In this document: positions 1 through 8,314 of the stretch, piece by piece
Numbering within the stretch: position 1 is the stretch's first letter
Layout of the letters: each line of letters opens with the position of its first letter
Made by a program: the position numbers and the translations under genes
The notes under the pieces: model-generated
Seen by the model: the letters and a program-made list of their open reading frames with translations, nothing else
Databases searched by the model: none
What the model was told of the DNA's origin: nothing
Origin: JAGVSR01 sp046074825
GTDB lineage: Bacteria; Pseudomonadota; Alphaproteobacteria; Rhizobiales; Hyphomicrobiaceae
Assembly (NCBI GenBank): GCA_046074825.1
Contig: JBJTOZ010000150.1
Location: 1 to 15,128, forward strand
Direction of reading: 5' to 3'
Length of the DNA: 15,128 nt

Positions 1-753
1 TTTGAAAATTCAGATATGAAGGCTTCAGGCTTGCCTTCTCAAGAGGAATTAACACTGCTTGCCCCATTTAAAGACCAACTCCCAAAAGAAGTTTGGGGTG
101 AGCCTTCTATTTCTCCAGTGACAGATGGTTCAGGTCTCAATCGGGATAATTTGCGCAAGGCTTCTCTTCTTCTTTCTGAGGGTGGTTGGAAGTTGGATCC
201 AAAGGACAGAAAACTCAAGAATGAAAAGGGAGAGACTTTTGCTTTTGAAATTCTTATTGACTCCGCAGCCTTTGAACGCGTTGCAGGCCCTTATGTAAAA
301 AATCTCAAAAATCTTGGCATTGAAGCTTCTATCCGAAGAGCGGACCCCGCTCAGTTTGAATTGCGCATGAAGACATTTGATTTCGACATGACCGTTCAAC
401 GCTATAGCTTGAGACTGACCCCGAGTGTCGAACTTAAAAATTTCTGGGGATCCGAGGCTGCTGCAACGGATGGCAGCTTCAATTTAGCAGGCATTTCAGA
501 TCCAGTTGTGGATCGTCTTATTGAGCAGGTTATCAAAGCAAAAACTCGTTTTGAACTCGTAAATGCTACCCGAGCCCTTGATCGCGTTTTAAGAGCAGGT
601 CATTATTGGGTGCCACATTGGTTTAAAGCCTCTCATCATCTTGCCTTTTGGAATAAATTATCATGGCCGCCTCAAAAACCAAAATATGATCGCGGCGCAC
701 TTGTGAATTGGTGGTTTGATGAGGAAAAAGCACAAAAATTAAAATCTCAATAA
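1..753 (+). CDS. yejA: YejA-type periplasmic peptide-binding protein, C-terminal part (cut by window edge)
   Basis: This is the last 250 or so residues of a family 5 extracellular solute-binding protein, the subunit that captures peptides in the periplasm and delivers them to the YejBEF transporter. The reading frame is open to base 1 (Phe-Glu-Asn-Ser-Asp precedes the first Met at base 16). The string FENSDMKASGLPSQEEL matches the conserved YejA stretch at that depth in the protein, so the Met is internal and the gene is truncated by the window rather than broken. A YejA is normally about 600 residues. The C-terminal lobe shows the usual aromatic-rich end (HYWVPHWF, then NWWFD). The signal peptide lies outside the window. 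It is followed after 39 bases by yejB on the same strand, and the order A-B-E-F matches the E. coli and Brucella operons. The family imports oligopeptides and microcin C and can contribute to antimicrobial peptide resistance. The assignment rests on sequence plus operon context. Confidence 0.9.
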   Translation, partial: FENSDMKASGLPSQEELTLLAPFKDQLPKEVWGEPSISPVTDGSGLNRDNLRKASLLLSEGGWKLDPKDRKLKNEKGETFAFEILIDSAAFERVAGPYVKNLKNLGIEASIRRADPAQFELRMKTFDFDMTVQRYSLRLTPSVELKNFWGSEAAATDGSFNLAGISDPVVDRLIEQVIKAKTRFELVNATRALDRVLRAGHYWVPHWFKASHHLAFWNKLSWPPQKPKYDRGALVNWWFDEEKAQKLKSQ

Positions 754-792
754 TTTTAAATTAAAAACCAAAAAGAGTGAGAAAGAAAACAA

Positions 793-1911
793 ATGGCGGC
801 CTACCTCCTAAAAAGATTGCTGCTGATTTTTCCTACACTGATTGGAATTATGCTGATCAGTTTTATCATTATTCAATTTGCCCCAGGAGGTCCGGTTGAA
901 CGGGTAATTGCTCAGCTTTCCGGAACAAGTGTCGGAGCAACAGAACGTTTTGGAGGTGGTGGGGGTGACCTTGCCGCAGGAGGAGCAAATAGTCAGCTCG
1001 GTCAGGGCGGAGCTGATGCGATGAACTCCAAATACCGTGGCGCCCAAGGGTTGGATCCTGAGTTTATCAAGAGTTTAGAAAAGCAATTTGGTTTCGATAA
1101 GCCAGCACATGAGCGTTTTCTTCTTATGATGAAAAACTATTTTACTTTCAATTTTGGAGAAAGTTATTTCAGAGATATTTCTGTGATTGAACTGATAAAG
1201 GAAAAACTTCCCGTCTCTATATCATTAGGGTTATGGATGACACTTCTGACCTACCTTATTTCGATACCCCTTGGCATTCGTAAAGCAGTTCATGATGGGG
1301 AGCGTTTTGATACATGGACCAGCACGGTCCTCGTAATTGGTTACGCTGTTCCAGGATTTCTTGTTGCCGTCTTGTTGCTTGTTGTTTTTGCAGGATCCTC
1401 TTTTTTTCAATGGTTTCCCTCTCGAGGCCTTTTCTCTGATAATTGGGAAACTCTTACACCCCTAAGAAAAATCCTCGATTATTTTTGGCATCTGGTGCTT
1501 CCACTTACTGCCCTTGCACTAGGAACCTTTACAACCATGACCTTTCTGACAAAAAATTCTTTTCTTGATGAAATCCGCAAACAATATGTGACAACAGCTC
1601 GCTCAAAGGGTTTAAATGAACGGCAAGTTCTTTACGGGCACGTATTTCGGAATGCTATGCTCCTTATTATTGCCGGCTTTCCAGCAGCCTTTATCGGAGC
1701 CTTCTTCTCTGGCTCCCTTTTAATAGAAACAATTTTTTCTCTTGATGGTTTAGGGCTTCTTGGATTTGAATCTGTTATCAATAGAGATTACCCCGTTGTC
1801 TTTGCGACCCTCTACATTTTTTCTCTTGTTGGTCTGCTTATGAACCTGCTTTCCGATTTCATTTACACACTCGTTGATCCCCGTATCGACTTTGAAAGTC
1901 GTGAGGTGTAG
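793..1911 (+). CDS. yejB: YejB, inner-membrane permease of peptide ABC importer
   Basis: This is one of the two transmembrane subunits of the YejABEF peptide importer in the inner membrane. At 372 residues it is close to E. coli YejB (364). An N-terminal membrane segment (about residues 8-30) ends in APGGP, as in the family. Next comes a periplasmic Gly-rich loop (about 43-78), a feature YejB proteins share in variable form, and the conserved segment YRGAQGLDPEFI. Further membrane segments lie near 145-163, 177-200, 232-253, 287-312 and 336-360. The EAA loop that docks on the ATPase is near 264-289 (QYVTTARSKG...HVFRNAM). The end, YTLVDPRIDFE, is typical. ATG 793 follows a GAG/GAGAAAG purine stretch, and the start aligns with the family N-terminus. 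The stop is 5 bases before the yejE start, so translational coupling is likely. Confidence 0.95.
   Translation: MAAYLLKRLLLIFPTLIGIMLISFIIIQFAPGGPVERVIAQLSGTSVGATERFGGGGGDLAAGGANSQLGQGGADAMNSKYRGAQGLDPEFIKSLEKQFGFDKPAHERFLLMMKNYFTFNFGESYFRDISVIELIKEKLPVSISLGLWMTLLTYLISIPLGIRKAVHDGERFDTWTSTVLVIGYAVPGFLVAVLLLVVFAGSSFFQWFPSRGLFSDNWETLTPLRKILDYFWHLVLPLTALALGTFTTMTFLTKNSFLDEIRKQYVTTARSKGLNERQVLYGHVFRNAMLLIIAGFPAAFIGAFFSGSLLIETIFSLDGLGLLGFESVINRDYPVVFATLYIFSLVGLLMNLLSDFIYTLVDPRIDFESREV
1903..1908 (+). promoter_or_regulatory. Shine-Dalgarno site for yejE inside the end of yejB
   Basis: GAGGTG lies 8 bases before ATG 1917 and overlaps the last codons of yejB. It supports the long YejE start, which adds about 29 residues before the point where E. 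coli YejE begins, and it suggests coupled translation of the two permeases. Confidence 0.65.
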
Positions 1912-1916
1912 GCAGC

Positions 1917-3149
1917 ATGATATCTCCGAGTAATTCCGAGCCCATCTTAAAAAACAACGTCGGGAGTTTGCTAAAGCCTTCTTGGCTTACAATAGGGCTT
2001 AATTTGTCCCCAATCAATGAGCGGCGATGGCAAAACTTCAAGTCCAACAAACGGGGATATTGGAGCCTTGTTGTTTTTGCCTTTCTCTTCATTGTGAGCC
2101 TCTTCGCTGAAATTGTCGCGAATGATCGCCCAATTCTTTTGCGCTATAAAGGGGAACTTCTAGTCCCAGTTCTTGTGGACTATCCAGAGGAAAAATTCGG
2201 AGGCTTTCTAGCCGTTACCGATTATCGTGACCCTCTCATCCTTAAAGAAATTAAAGACAATGGCTGGGCCATCTGGCCCCCTATTGGTTATTCCTACGAC
2301 ACGATAAATAAAGATTATCCCACACGCGCGCGTTCTAATGGCTCTTGTTTTGAGGTCAAAGATGGCGCTGAGGTGCAAAGCGGTATTGGCTTTCCTGCTC
2401 CGCCTCAATGGGCGTCTCGTACACAGCTCTGCCCCGCACCAGAAGATCAACTCGAACGGTATAACTCAATAGGTAATATCAATTGGTTGGGTCTAGATGA
2501 TCAAGGTCGCGATGTTCTGGCACGTATCATTTATGGGTTTCGGGTCTCCATCATCTTCGGGCTTATTCTGACATGTCTTTCCTCGATTATTGGAGTTGCT
2601 GCAGGTGGTATCCAAGGATATTTTGGAGGAAAAGTTGATCTTATATTTCAACGCTTTCTCGAGATATGGTCTTCCATTCCTGAACTTTATGTTCTTCTAA
2701 TTATTTCCTCCGTTTTAATCCCAGGATTTTGGACGCTTCTTATAGTATTGTTAGCGTTTCAGTGGACTTCTCTAGTTGGGATCGTACGCGCTGAGTTCCT
2801 CCGCGGGCGAAACTTTGAGTACATCCGTGCAGCTCGTGCGCTTGGTCTTTCAGATCTCACCATAATGTGGAAGCATCTCCTTCCTAATGCCATGGTCGCA
2901 ACATTGACATTTCTGCCTTTCCGTCTTTCTGGTTCTGTCGCTCTCTTAACTGCGCTCGATTTTCTTGGACTTGGGCTTCCACCAGGCTCTCCTTCCTTAG
3001 GAGAACTTCTACTTCAAGGAAAAAAATATTTGGATGCGCCCTGGCTCGGTTTGTCAGGATTTATTCTTGTCGCTCTCATGCTGTCTCTCTTGATCTTTGT
3101 TGGAGAGGCTGTGAGGGATGCATTAGATCCCAAGAAAACATTCCGATAA
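1917..3149 (+). CDS. yejE: YejE, inner-membrane permease of peptide ABC importer
   Basis: This is the second transmembrane subunit of the YejABEF importer. Hallmarks include the N-terminal block LSPINERRW then NKRGYWSL, leading into the first membrane segment (about 49-68), and the AND-RP-L-RY stretch right after it. The permease core shows WLGLDDQGRDVLARIIYG (190-207), the EAA loop (about 302-324, YIRAARALGLSDLTIMWKHLLPN), and the end GEAVRDALDPKK. At 410 residues it is about 70 longer than E. coli YejE (341). About 29 residues come from an N-terminal extension supported by a good ribosome binding site. Much of the rest is an insertion in the large periplasmic loop (about 135-185) with two cysteines, C144 and C172. 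These are the only cysteines in that loop and could form a disulfide in the periplasm (inference). The gene sits 5 bases after yejB and 28 bases before yejF. Confidence 0.95.
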   Translation: MISPSNSEPILKNNVGSLLKPSWLTIGLNLSPINERRWQNFKSNKRGYWSLVVFAFLFIVSLFAEIVANDRPILLRYKGELLVPVLVDYPEEKFGGFLAVTDYRDPLILKEIKDNGWAIWPPIGYSYDTINKDYPTRARSNGSCFEVKDGAEVQSGIGFPAPPQWASRTQLCPAPEDQLERYNSIGNINWLGLDDQGRDVLARIIYGFRVSIIFGLILTCLSSIIGVAAGGIQGYFGGKVDLIFQRFLEIWSSIPELYVLLIISSVLIPGFWTLLIVLLAFQWTSLVGIVRAEFLRGRNFEYIRAARALGLSDLTIMWKHLLPNAMVATLTFLPFRLSGSVALLTALDFLGLGLPPGSPSLGELLLQGKKYLDAPWLGLSGFILVALMLSLLIFVGEAVRDALDPKKTFR

Positions 3150-3177
3150 TAATTAAGGAATTTCAGATTTTAAGCCC

Positions 3178-4830
3178 ATGACAAAACATCAAAGCCAAAC
3201 CGTGCAACCTCCTACTGAGGCCCTAATTGGGGTGCGTAACCTGAAGGTCGCTTTTCGTTCAGCTTCTAATGATATGCTTGCTGTTAAAGGGATCAACTTT
3301 AAGATTTTAAAAGGTGAGACCGTCGCTCTTGTTGGCGAATCTGGTTCTGGCAAAAGCGTTTCTGCCCTTTCCATTCTTAAGCTGTTGCCATATCCCGCAG
3401 CCTCGCATCCTTCTGGGGAAATATTTTTTGAAGACAAAGATCTTCTTCAAGCCTCAGAAAGAGAAATAAATAAAATTCGAGGGGACAGGATCTCTATCAT
3501 CTTTCAAGAACCCATGACTTCTCTTAACCCACTTCATACAATAGAGAAACAGGTTGGCGAAACACTTAAACTTCATCAGGGTATGGACGAAAGATCTGCT
3601 CAAGCGCGCGTTATTGAACTTTTAGGAAAAGTAGGAATACCCAATCCTGAAAAGCGTCTCTCGGATTACCCTCATCAGCTCTCAGGCGGTCAAAGGCAAC
3701 GCGTTATGATTGCTATGGCTCTTGCCAATGAGCCAGACCTTCTTATTGCCGATGAACCAACGACAGCACTTGATGTCACGATACAGGCTCAAATCTTACA
3801 ACTCCTTGTTGATCTCAAAAAAGAATTAGGATTGTCTTTGCTCCTCATCACGCATGATCTTGGAATTGTAAGGCGGATGGCAGATCGTGTGTATGTTATG
3901 CGGTATGGTGAAATTGTTGAGGAAGGTCTTACAGAAAAACTGTTTCAAAATCCAACTCACTCCTATACGCGCCATTTAATTGAATCAGAACCCAAGGGGC
4001 GCGCTATTCCTCCATTAAAAAATTCTCCCATTCTTCTTGAAACAGAAAACCTCAAAGTTTGGTTTCCGATTAAAAGGGGAATATTCAGACGAACCGTCGA
4101 TCATATCAAAGCTGTAGACGGCATCTCTTTTAGACTTCAGGAAGGAGACACTCTCGGCATCGTCGGAGAATCTGGGTCTGGCAAAACAACACTTGGTCTC
4201 GCTCTTCTGAGACTTGTGTCCTCTCAAGGAAAAATCATTTATTCAGGTCAAGCGATTGAGGGGCTCAATTCTAAAAATATGAGGCCATTACGAAAACAGA
4301 TGCAGGTCGTTTTTCAAGACCCTTATGGATCATTGTCCCCAAGACTCTCTGTTTTCCAGATAATAGAAGAGGGGTTGCGAATTCTCAATCCAGAACTCTC
4401 TTATACAGAAAGGCGCAATAAAGTGCAAAACGCCTTAAAAGAGGTGGGTTTGGATCCATTAGCATTAGATCGTTATCCTCATGAGTTTTCTGGGGGGCAA
4501 CGTCAAAGAATTGCCATAGCCCGAGCTCTCGTCTTGGAACCAAAATTAATCATGCTCGATGAGCCAACAAGTGCTCTCGATCAAAGTGTTCAAGCGCAGA
4601 TCGTTGAACTGCTCCGCGAACTTCAAAAAAAACATGGTCTTGGTTACCTCTTTATCAGTCATGACCTTAAAGTTGTGCGTGCCTTGTGTAACAATGTCAT
4701 CGTTATGCAGAATGGGAAAGTAGTTGAAGAAGGCAGTACAGAGCAAATTTTTACTGCTCCTCAGAAAGACTATACACGAGCCCTGTTATCCGCAGCTTTT
4801 GACTTAAAAGTGGTTAAACCTAGTCTTTAA
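3178..4830 (+). CDS. yejF: YejF, fused double ATPase of peptide ABC importer
   Basis: This cytoplasmic ATPase carries two complete nucleotide-binding domains in one chain and powers the YejBE permease. Domain 1 has Walker A GESGSGKS (53-60), Q-loop Q110, signature LSGGQ (168-172), Walker B LLIADE (188-193) and the switch His226. Domain 2 has Walker A GESGSGKT (330-337), Q-loop Q380, signature FSGGQ (437-441), Walker B LIMLDE (457-462) and His495. All catalytic residues are intact in both halves, so both sites should hydrolyse ATP. Each domain is followed by an oligopeptide-type C-terminal segment (HSYTRHLIES and KDYTRALLSA). Its length of 550 residues is close to E. coli YejF (529). An AAGGA lies about 18 bases before ATG 3178, which is far for a ribosome binding site, but no better start fits. 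It is the last gene of the operon, and no clear terminator is visible after it. Confidence 0.96.
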   Translation: MTKHQSQTVQPPTEALIGVRNLKVAFRSASNDMLAVKGINFKILKGETVALVGESGSGKSVSALSILKLLPYPAASHPSGEIFFEDKDLLQASEREINKIRGDRISIIFQEPMTSLNPLHTIEKQVGETLKLHQGMDERSAQARVIELLGKVGIPNPEKRLSDYPHQLSGGQRQRVMIAMALANEPDLLIADEPTTALDVTIQAQILQLLVDLKKELGLSLLLITHDLGIVRRMADRVYVMRYGEIVEEGLTEKLFQNPTHSYTRHLIESEPKGRAIPPLKNSPILLETENLKVWFPIKRGIFRRTVDHIKAVDGISFRLQEGDTLGIVGESGSGKTTLGLALLRLVSSQGKIIYSGQAIEGLNSKNMRPLRKQMQVVFQDPYGSLSPRLSVFQIIEEGLRILNPELSYTERRNKVQNALKEVGLDPLALDRYPHEFSGGQRQRIAIARALVLEPKLIMLDEPTSALDQSVQAQIVELLRELQKKHGLGYLFISHDLKVVRALCNNVIVMQNGKVVEEGSTEQIFTAPQKDYTRALLSAAFDLKVVKPSL

Positions 4831-4996
4831 GCCTCTTGGTAAATTTCTTCGGTGCACCCACAACGCTAACTGAATTGTTAATCTCTACTCATGACAATGC
4901 TTGACCTTGAAGTCGAGCCCAGCCATGTCCATGGGGAAAGAGAAACTTTCGTGCGTCTTTCGCGAAGGCAAATTTTGAGGAAAATGCGCAGCAGTT

Positions 4997-6616
4997 ATGG
5001 CCAGTGCACTTCGTAATGTATTCAGATTAACCAGAGCGGGCTTGGTTTTAGCGAGTCATTGTGTTTCTTTCTTTCCGAAGGGCCCACAAGCGCCCTTCGT
5101 GTTTAAAATTATAAGAATTTTGACTTTTCCAATCTGGCTGATTTCTTTTCCTTTCCGTATCTGGCAGCCCACAGAAAAACGCCTTTCAAATGCTTTTGCC
5201 GCTTTAGGCCCATCATACATTAAGCTTGGACAGTTTCTCGCAACACGTGGGGACATCATTGGTCCGGAATTACAAAAAGATCTTTCACACCTTCAAGACA
5301 GATTAACTCCCTTTTCTATGGTGGAAGCACGCAAAGCCATTGAAGCCTCATTTGGGGGGCGTGTTGAAGATCACTTTGATGAATTTGGCCCTCCCGTAGC
5401 TGCCGCATCAATTGCGCAAGTCCATAAGGCTGTAGTCCTTAAAGAGGGCGTTAGACGTATAGTGGCTGTAAAGATCTTAAGACCTCAAATCGAGAAAAGA
5501 TTTAGACGCGATCTAGACAGCTATTTTTTTGCAGCAAAACTTCTTGAAAAATGGAACCCTTCCACGCGCAGGCTGAGACCTGTTGATGTCATCAAAAACT
5601 TAGAGCGAACAACCGAGCTTGAAATGGATTTAAGGCTTGAGGCTGCTGCAATCTCAGAAATGGCAGGGAACATTAAGTCTGAAGAAAAATTCCGCGTTCC
5701 AAAAGTTGATTGGGTCCGTACAGCCAAAAGGGTTCTTACAACCGATTGGATTGATGGCATTCCTATTAGTGATAAAAGTGCACTACTAAACGCTGGGCAC
5801 GATCTTTATTCACTTGGCCTCACCGTTATAAGATCCTTTCTATCCCATGCGATGCGCGATGGATTTTTTCATGCAGATATGCATCAGGGGAATCTTTTCG
5901 TTGATAAATTAGGTGATATTGTTGCTGTTGATTTTGGCATCATGGGGCGCCTTGGGGAAAGAGAGAGGCGCTTTCTTGCAGAAATCCTTTATGGTTTAAT
6001 TACACGAGATTATCGACGTGCTGCAGAGGTTCATTTTTGGGCTGGATACGTCCCACCACATCATTCCATAGAGGTTTTTGCCCAAGCCCTTCGAGCTATT
6101 GGTGAACCTATTCATGGAAAGACAGCTGAAGACATTTCCATGGCCGATCTACTTGGTCAGTTGTTTGCCTACACCGATGTTTTTGATATGCAAACAAGGC
6201 CTGAGTTGATACTACTTCAGAAAAGCATGGTTATTGTAGAGGGCGTTGCCCGCAGCCTCAATCCCAAGTTAAATTTATGGACCGCAGCTGAGCCAATAGC
6301 CAAAGAATGGATCGATAACAATCTCAGCCTGAAAGGTCGCATTCGAGACGTCTCGGAGGGCGCTGCATCCCTTTCTCAGATGATTGCAGCATTGCCTCAT
6401 CTTGTTTCTAATTCCGAACGCGCAATGGCTGCTATAATAAAAATTTCTCAGGAGGGCGTAAAAATGCAAGGTCCTTCTCATGATGATAATATTTACGATG
6501 TAAATGCAAAAACACCATGGTATGCGAAAGTTCTTTTGGTTGTACTTAGCTTTGCGCTTGGCCTTTTTCTGCTTGATGTTTTGGGATATTCATTCCCGTC
6601 AATTAATTACAAATAG
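4997..6616 (+). CDS. ubiB: UbiB-type atypical kinase (ABC1/ADCK family), ubiquinone biosynthesis
   Basis: UbiB proteins are membrane-associated members of the protein-kinase-like fold. They bind ATP and support ubiquinone synthesis; the old name 2-polyprenylphenol 6-hydroxylase is a misnomer. The family marks are all present: KLGQ (76-79, the KxGQ motif), the Ala-rich loop AAASIAQVH (135-143) replacing the kinase glycine loop, Lys159 in VAVK, the EMDLRLEA helix (209-216), HADMHQGN (292-299), and DFG (312-314). One hydrophobic segment near the C-terminus (about 511-530) should anchor it in the inner membrane. At 539 residues it matches the family. An in-frame TGA lies 21 bases upstream, so ATG 4997 is the first possible start, although no good Shine-Dalgarno precedes it. 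The usual alphaproteobacterial partner ubiE is not next to it. The preceding 166 bases separate it from yejF. Its stop lies 1 base from the stop of the opposing gene. Confidence 0.95.
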   Translation: MASALRNVFRLTRAGLVLASHCVSFFPKGPQAPFVFKIIRILTFPIWLISFPFRIWQPTEKRLSNAFAALGPSYIKLGQFLATRGDIIGPELQKDLSHLQDRLTPFSMVEARKAIEASFGGRVEDHFDEFGPPVAAASIAQVHKAVVLKEGVRRIVAVKILRPQIEKRFRRDLDSYFFAAKLLEKWNPSTRRLRPVDVIKNLERTTELEMDLRLEAAAISEMAGNIKSEEKFRVPKVDWVRTAKRVLTTDWIDGIPISDKSALLNAGHDLYSLGLTVIRSFLSHAMRDGFFHADMHQGNLFVDKLGDIVAVDFGIMGRLGERERRFLAEILYGLITRDYRRAAEVHFWAGYVPPHHSIEVFAQALRAIGEPIHGKTAEDISMADLLGQLFAYTDVFDMQTRPELILLQKSMVIVEGVARSLNPKLNLWTAAEPIAKEWIDNNLSLKGRIRDVSEGAASLSQMIAALPHLVSNSERAMAAIIKISQEGVKMQGPSHDDNIYDVNAKTPWYAKVLLVVLSFALGLFLLDVLGYSFPSINYK

Positions 6617-6617
6617 A

Positions 6618-7484
6618 TCAATCATCGCAGCGAATACGAATAGTCACAAAAGGAACCTTTAATCTGCAGGATCCATTCCCAATTTTTTTTATCCCAAAAC
6701 CTGTTTGCCGCTGAAGCTCGTCCAGTGATTGTTTTACCGAACCTGTTGAGAAACCAGATTGAGCTGTTTTAAATTTTTTATCTGAAGATTTTCGGTCTTC
6801 ACTCAATGGAGAAGGTTTTGGGGAAGAAGAGGGGTCGTCAAACGTTCTTTCATTTTTTGAAGTATTAAGAGGAAGCTTGGGATTGTTTTGTGCTTTTTCT
6901 TCATTGTTTAATAAAGGATCATTTTTTGTTTCAAGGATCGGCTGTTCATCAACTTGGCTATTCTCGTCGGTCGACATTGCTGGATTGGCTTTGGCAATTT
7001 TCTCCTGTGCCTTTGGGATTTCAGGCGGATTTTGCTTTCCTATTTTGTTTGGGCTATTCGTTCTGTTCTGGCAAAGCTCAAGATCAGGTGGAGCAGGTTT
7101 CCAGATCATAGTGCGTGAGAACATTTTAGTTCCCGCATATCCCTTAACCCTTAAACTTCCATTAGCGAGGGGCTTCAGCTCAACATCGTATTTCCTATTT
7201 TTTTCCGGGCTGTAAATCCACCCATTATCCCACAGGCCATTTTTAACTTGGCGTGCCTCACCAATAATTTGTGCCCCACAGCCTTCGGAGCCCTCGCTAT
7301 CTCGCATCCATACTAAATGACCGCAAAGTTTATCCCCGCAAGGTTGAATTTCAATGGCTCCTCTTCCAGAATGATCCATCCAGATGCCAATGGGAGTTTG
7401 CCCAGCGATCGCTGCAGAAGTTGACTGTAACAATAGTGCAATAAAACCAACTAAAAAGGCAAAATGAATACTTGGTCGGGTCAT
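6618..7484 (-). CDS. Secreted DUF2147-domain protein with long polar C-terminal extension
   Basis: The product is exported: from ATG 7484 it begins with a signal peptide (charged start, hydrophobic stretch AFLVGFIALLL, likely cleavage after AIA near residue 28). A DUF2147 domain follows (about residues 30-135), with the typical pattern GIWMDHSGRGAIEI, CGDKLCGHLVW, CGAQI and DNGWIYSPE. The function of DUF2147 is not established. Where most family members stop, this one continues with about 115 polar, Pro/Ser/Lys/Asp-rich residues that look disordered. It closes with a short ordered-looking segment (about 253-288) ending in two cysteines, C273 and C286. I do not recognise that tail. The frame also allows a GTG start at 7550 and an ATG at 7517, but both would bury the signal peptide behind extra residues. 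Only a weak GAG precedes ATG 7484. It is separated from gcrA upstream by a terminator, so it probably has its own promoter. Confidence 0.78.
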   Translation of the reverse strand: MTRPSIHFAFLVGFIALLLQSTSAAIAGQTPIGIWMDHSGRGAIEIQPCGDKLCGHLVWMRDSEGSEGCGAQIIGEARQVKNGLWDNGWIYSPEKNRKYDVELKPLANGSLRVKGYAGTKMFSRTMIWKPAPPDLELCQNRTNSPNKIGKQNPPEIPKAQEKIAKANPAMSTDENSQVDEQPILETKNDPLLNNEEKAQNNPKLPLNTSKNERTFDDPSSSPKPSPLSEDRKSSDKKFKTAQSGFSTGSVKQSLDELQRQTGFGIKKIGNGSCRLKVPFVTIRIRCDD

Positions 7485-7613
7485 TGGCAACTCAGAAACT
7501 TTGAAGAGGATTACCATTTTAAAAATGGGTCTCAGGAAGGTAGAGTACACATCCTAATACAAAATAGATTATGATCATGTAAATAGTCTTACAGATTTCA
7601 ATAGCAAAAGCAT

Positions 7614-7657
7614 CATAATAAAAAAGGCCAAATCGCCGCTTAGGTGATTTAGCCTTT
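7614..7657 (-). terminator. Intrinsic terminator behind gcrA
   Basis: Bases 7623-7637 pair with 7643-7657 (AAAGGCCAAATCGCC against GGTGATTTAGCCTTT): 14 pairs, including one G-T, with a single C/A mismatch and a 5-base loop. Read on the minus strand, the stem runs into six T residues and then ATTATGATG. It lies about 30 bases after the gcrA stop, in the right orientation to end that transcript before the DUF2147 gene. Confidence 0.85.
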
Positions 7658-7687
7658 AATATCAATTTTGAAGAATAGTTAGAGACC

Positions 7688-8293
7688 TTAGTTTTGAGTG
7701 GTTTCGAAAGTTTCTGCAGTTTCTTTCTCTTGCTCAGTTGGAGGTGGTGGATTTAAGGAAGATGCCACAGTCTCAGTTATAAGGCGATCTCGGCGACGGG
7801 ATTGAGGCGGCTGAAAGGCGCGACGAGAATGAAACTCGCAATAGGGTAGTCCAGAAACTTTTGTTTTACCGCAGAAATGAAATTCGGGTGTTTGAGGATC
7901 TCCAATGGGCCAACGACAATGACATTCTCCCAAAGTTTGTATGGTTTTGCGCTCATGAAGTGGAATAACAAGTTCTTCGGCGGCAGGTTGAAAAGGTTCT
8001 GCATCTGGTTGATAGAGTGCGCGAAGGGCAGGATTTCCTGAACTGCCAAATCGAGATCGGGCCAATCTTTTTGCTGCTGCAGCCGCAGTCACGCGTGGCC
8101 GGTGTCGGTGAGATTTCATTCGTGATGTGGTCGCGCGTCCTGATAATCCCAATCGATGGACTTTGCCTATGACAGCATTGCGTGTCACACCCCCTAAACG
8201 ACTTGCTATTTGGCTGGCACTGAGCCCTTCCAACCAGAGTTTTTTGAGCTGCTCAACTCGCTCTTCATTCCAGCCCATCGGATTAAGCTCCAT
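7688..8293 (-). CDS. gcrA: GcrA family cell-cycle regulator
   Basis: GcrA is an alphaproteobacterial transcription factor that works with sigma70 holoenzyme. It activates promoters carrying GANTC sites, with output depending on CcrM methylation. The N-terminal DNA-binding helix-turn-helix is clear: WNEERVEQLKKLWLEGLSAS, then QIASRLGGVTRNAVIGKVHR (residues 8-47). A basic, Ala-rich linker follows (about 53-85). The conserved C-terminal domain that contacts sigma70 has CRWPIGDP, FHFCG and GLPYCEFHSRRA (126-159). Cys126, Cys141, Cys152 and His155 are spaced like a possible metal site (inference). At 201 residues it is somewhat longer than Caulobacter GcrA, mainly through an acidic, proline-rich tail from about 170. 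ATG 8293 is preferred because AGGAGG lies 11 bases before it; the family-like Met6 (8278) is 26 bases away from that site. No ccrM gene is in the window. Confidence 0.93.
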   Translation of the reverse strand: MELNPMGWNEERVEQLKKLWLEGLSASQIASRLGGVTRNAVIGKVHRLGLSGRATTSRMKSHRHRPRVTAAAAAKRLARSRFGSSGNPALRALYQPDAEPFQPAAEELVIPLHERKTIQTLGECHCRWPIGDPQTPEFHFCGKTKVSGLPYCEFHSRRAFQPPQSRRRDRLITETVASSLNPPPPTEQEKETAETFETTQN

Positions 8294-8304
8294 TGTGTAA
8301 TATA

Positions 8305-8310
8305 CCTCCT
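8305..8310 (-). promoter_or_regulatory. Perfect Shine-Dalgarno for gcrA
   Basis: The minus strand reads AGGAGG here, 11 bases before ATG 8293. It is the strongest ribosome binding site noticed in the window, and it decides the longer GcrA start over the internal Met at 8278. Confidence 0.8.
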
Positions 8311-8314
8311 ACAG

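Noticed and set aside
895..1030. Gly-rich stretch in YejB as an unusual insertion
   Set aside because: E. coli YejB also has a Gly-rich, variable loop at this place before YRGG-GLDPE, so it is a normal family feature.
4891..5016. Short open frame of 41 codons overlapping the ubiB start
   Set aside because: No ribosome binding site before its ATG, no recognisable product, and it runs into ubiB in another frame; most likely chance. An internal ATG at 4984 does have GAGG 3 bases upstream, so a tiny leader peptide cannot be fully excluded.
6877..7215. Plus-strand open frame of 112 codons opposite the DUF2147 gene
   Set aside because: It mirrors the polar linker of a well-supported secreted protein; its hydrophobic, Phe-rich composition is what antisense of such a linker gives.
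7777..8049. Open frame of 90 codons on the minus strand within gcrA
   Set aside because: It lies in another frame of gcrA, whose own frame shows the conserved DNA-binding and sigma-contact motifs.
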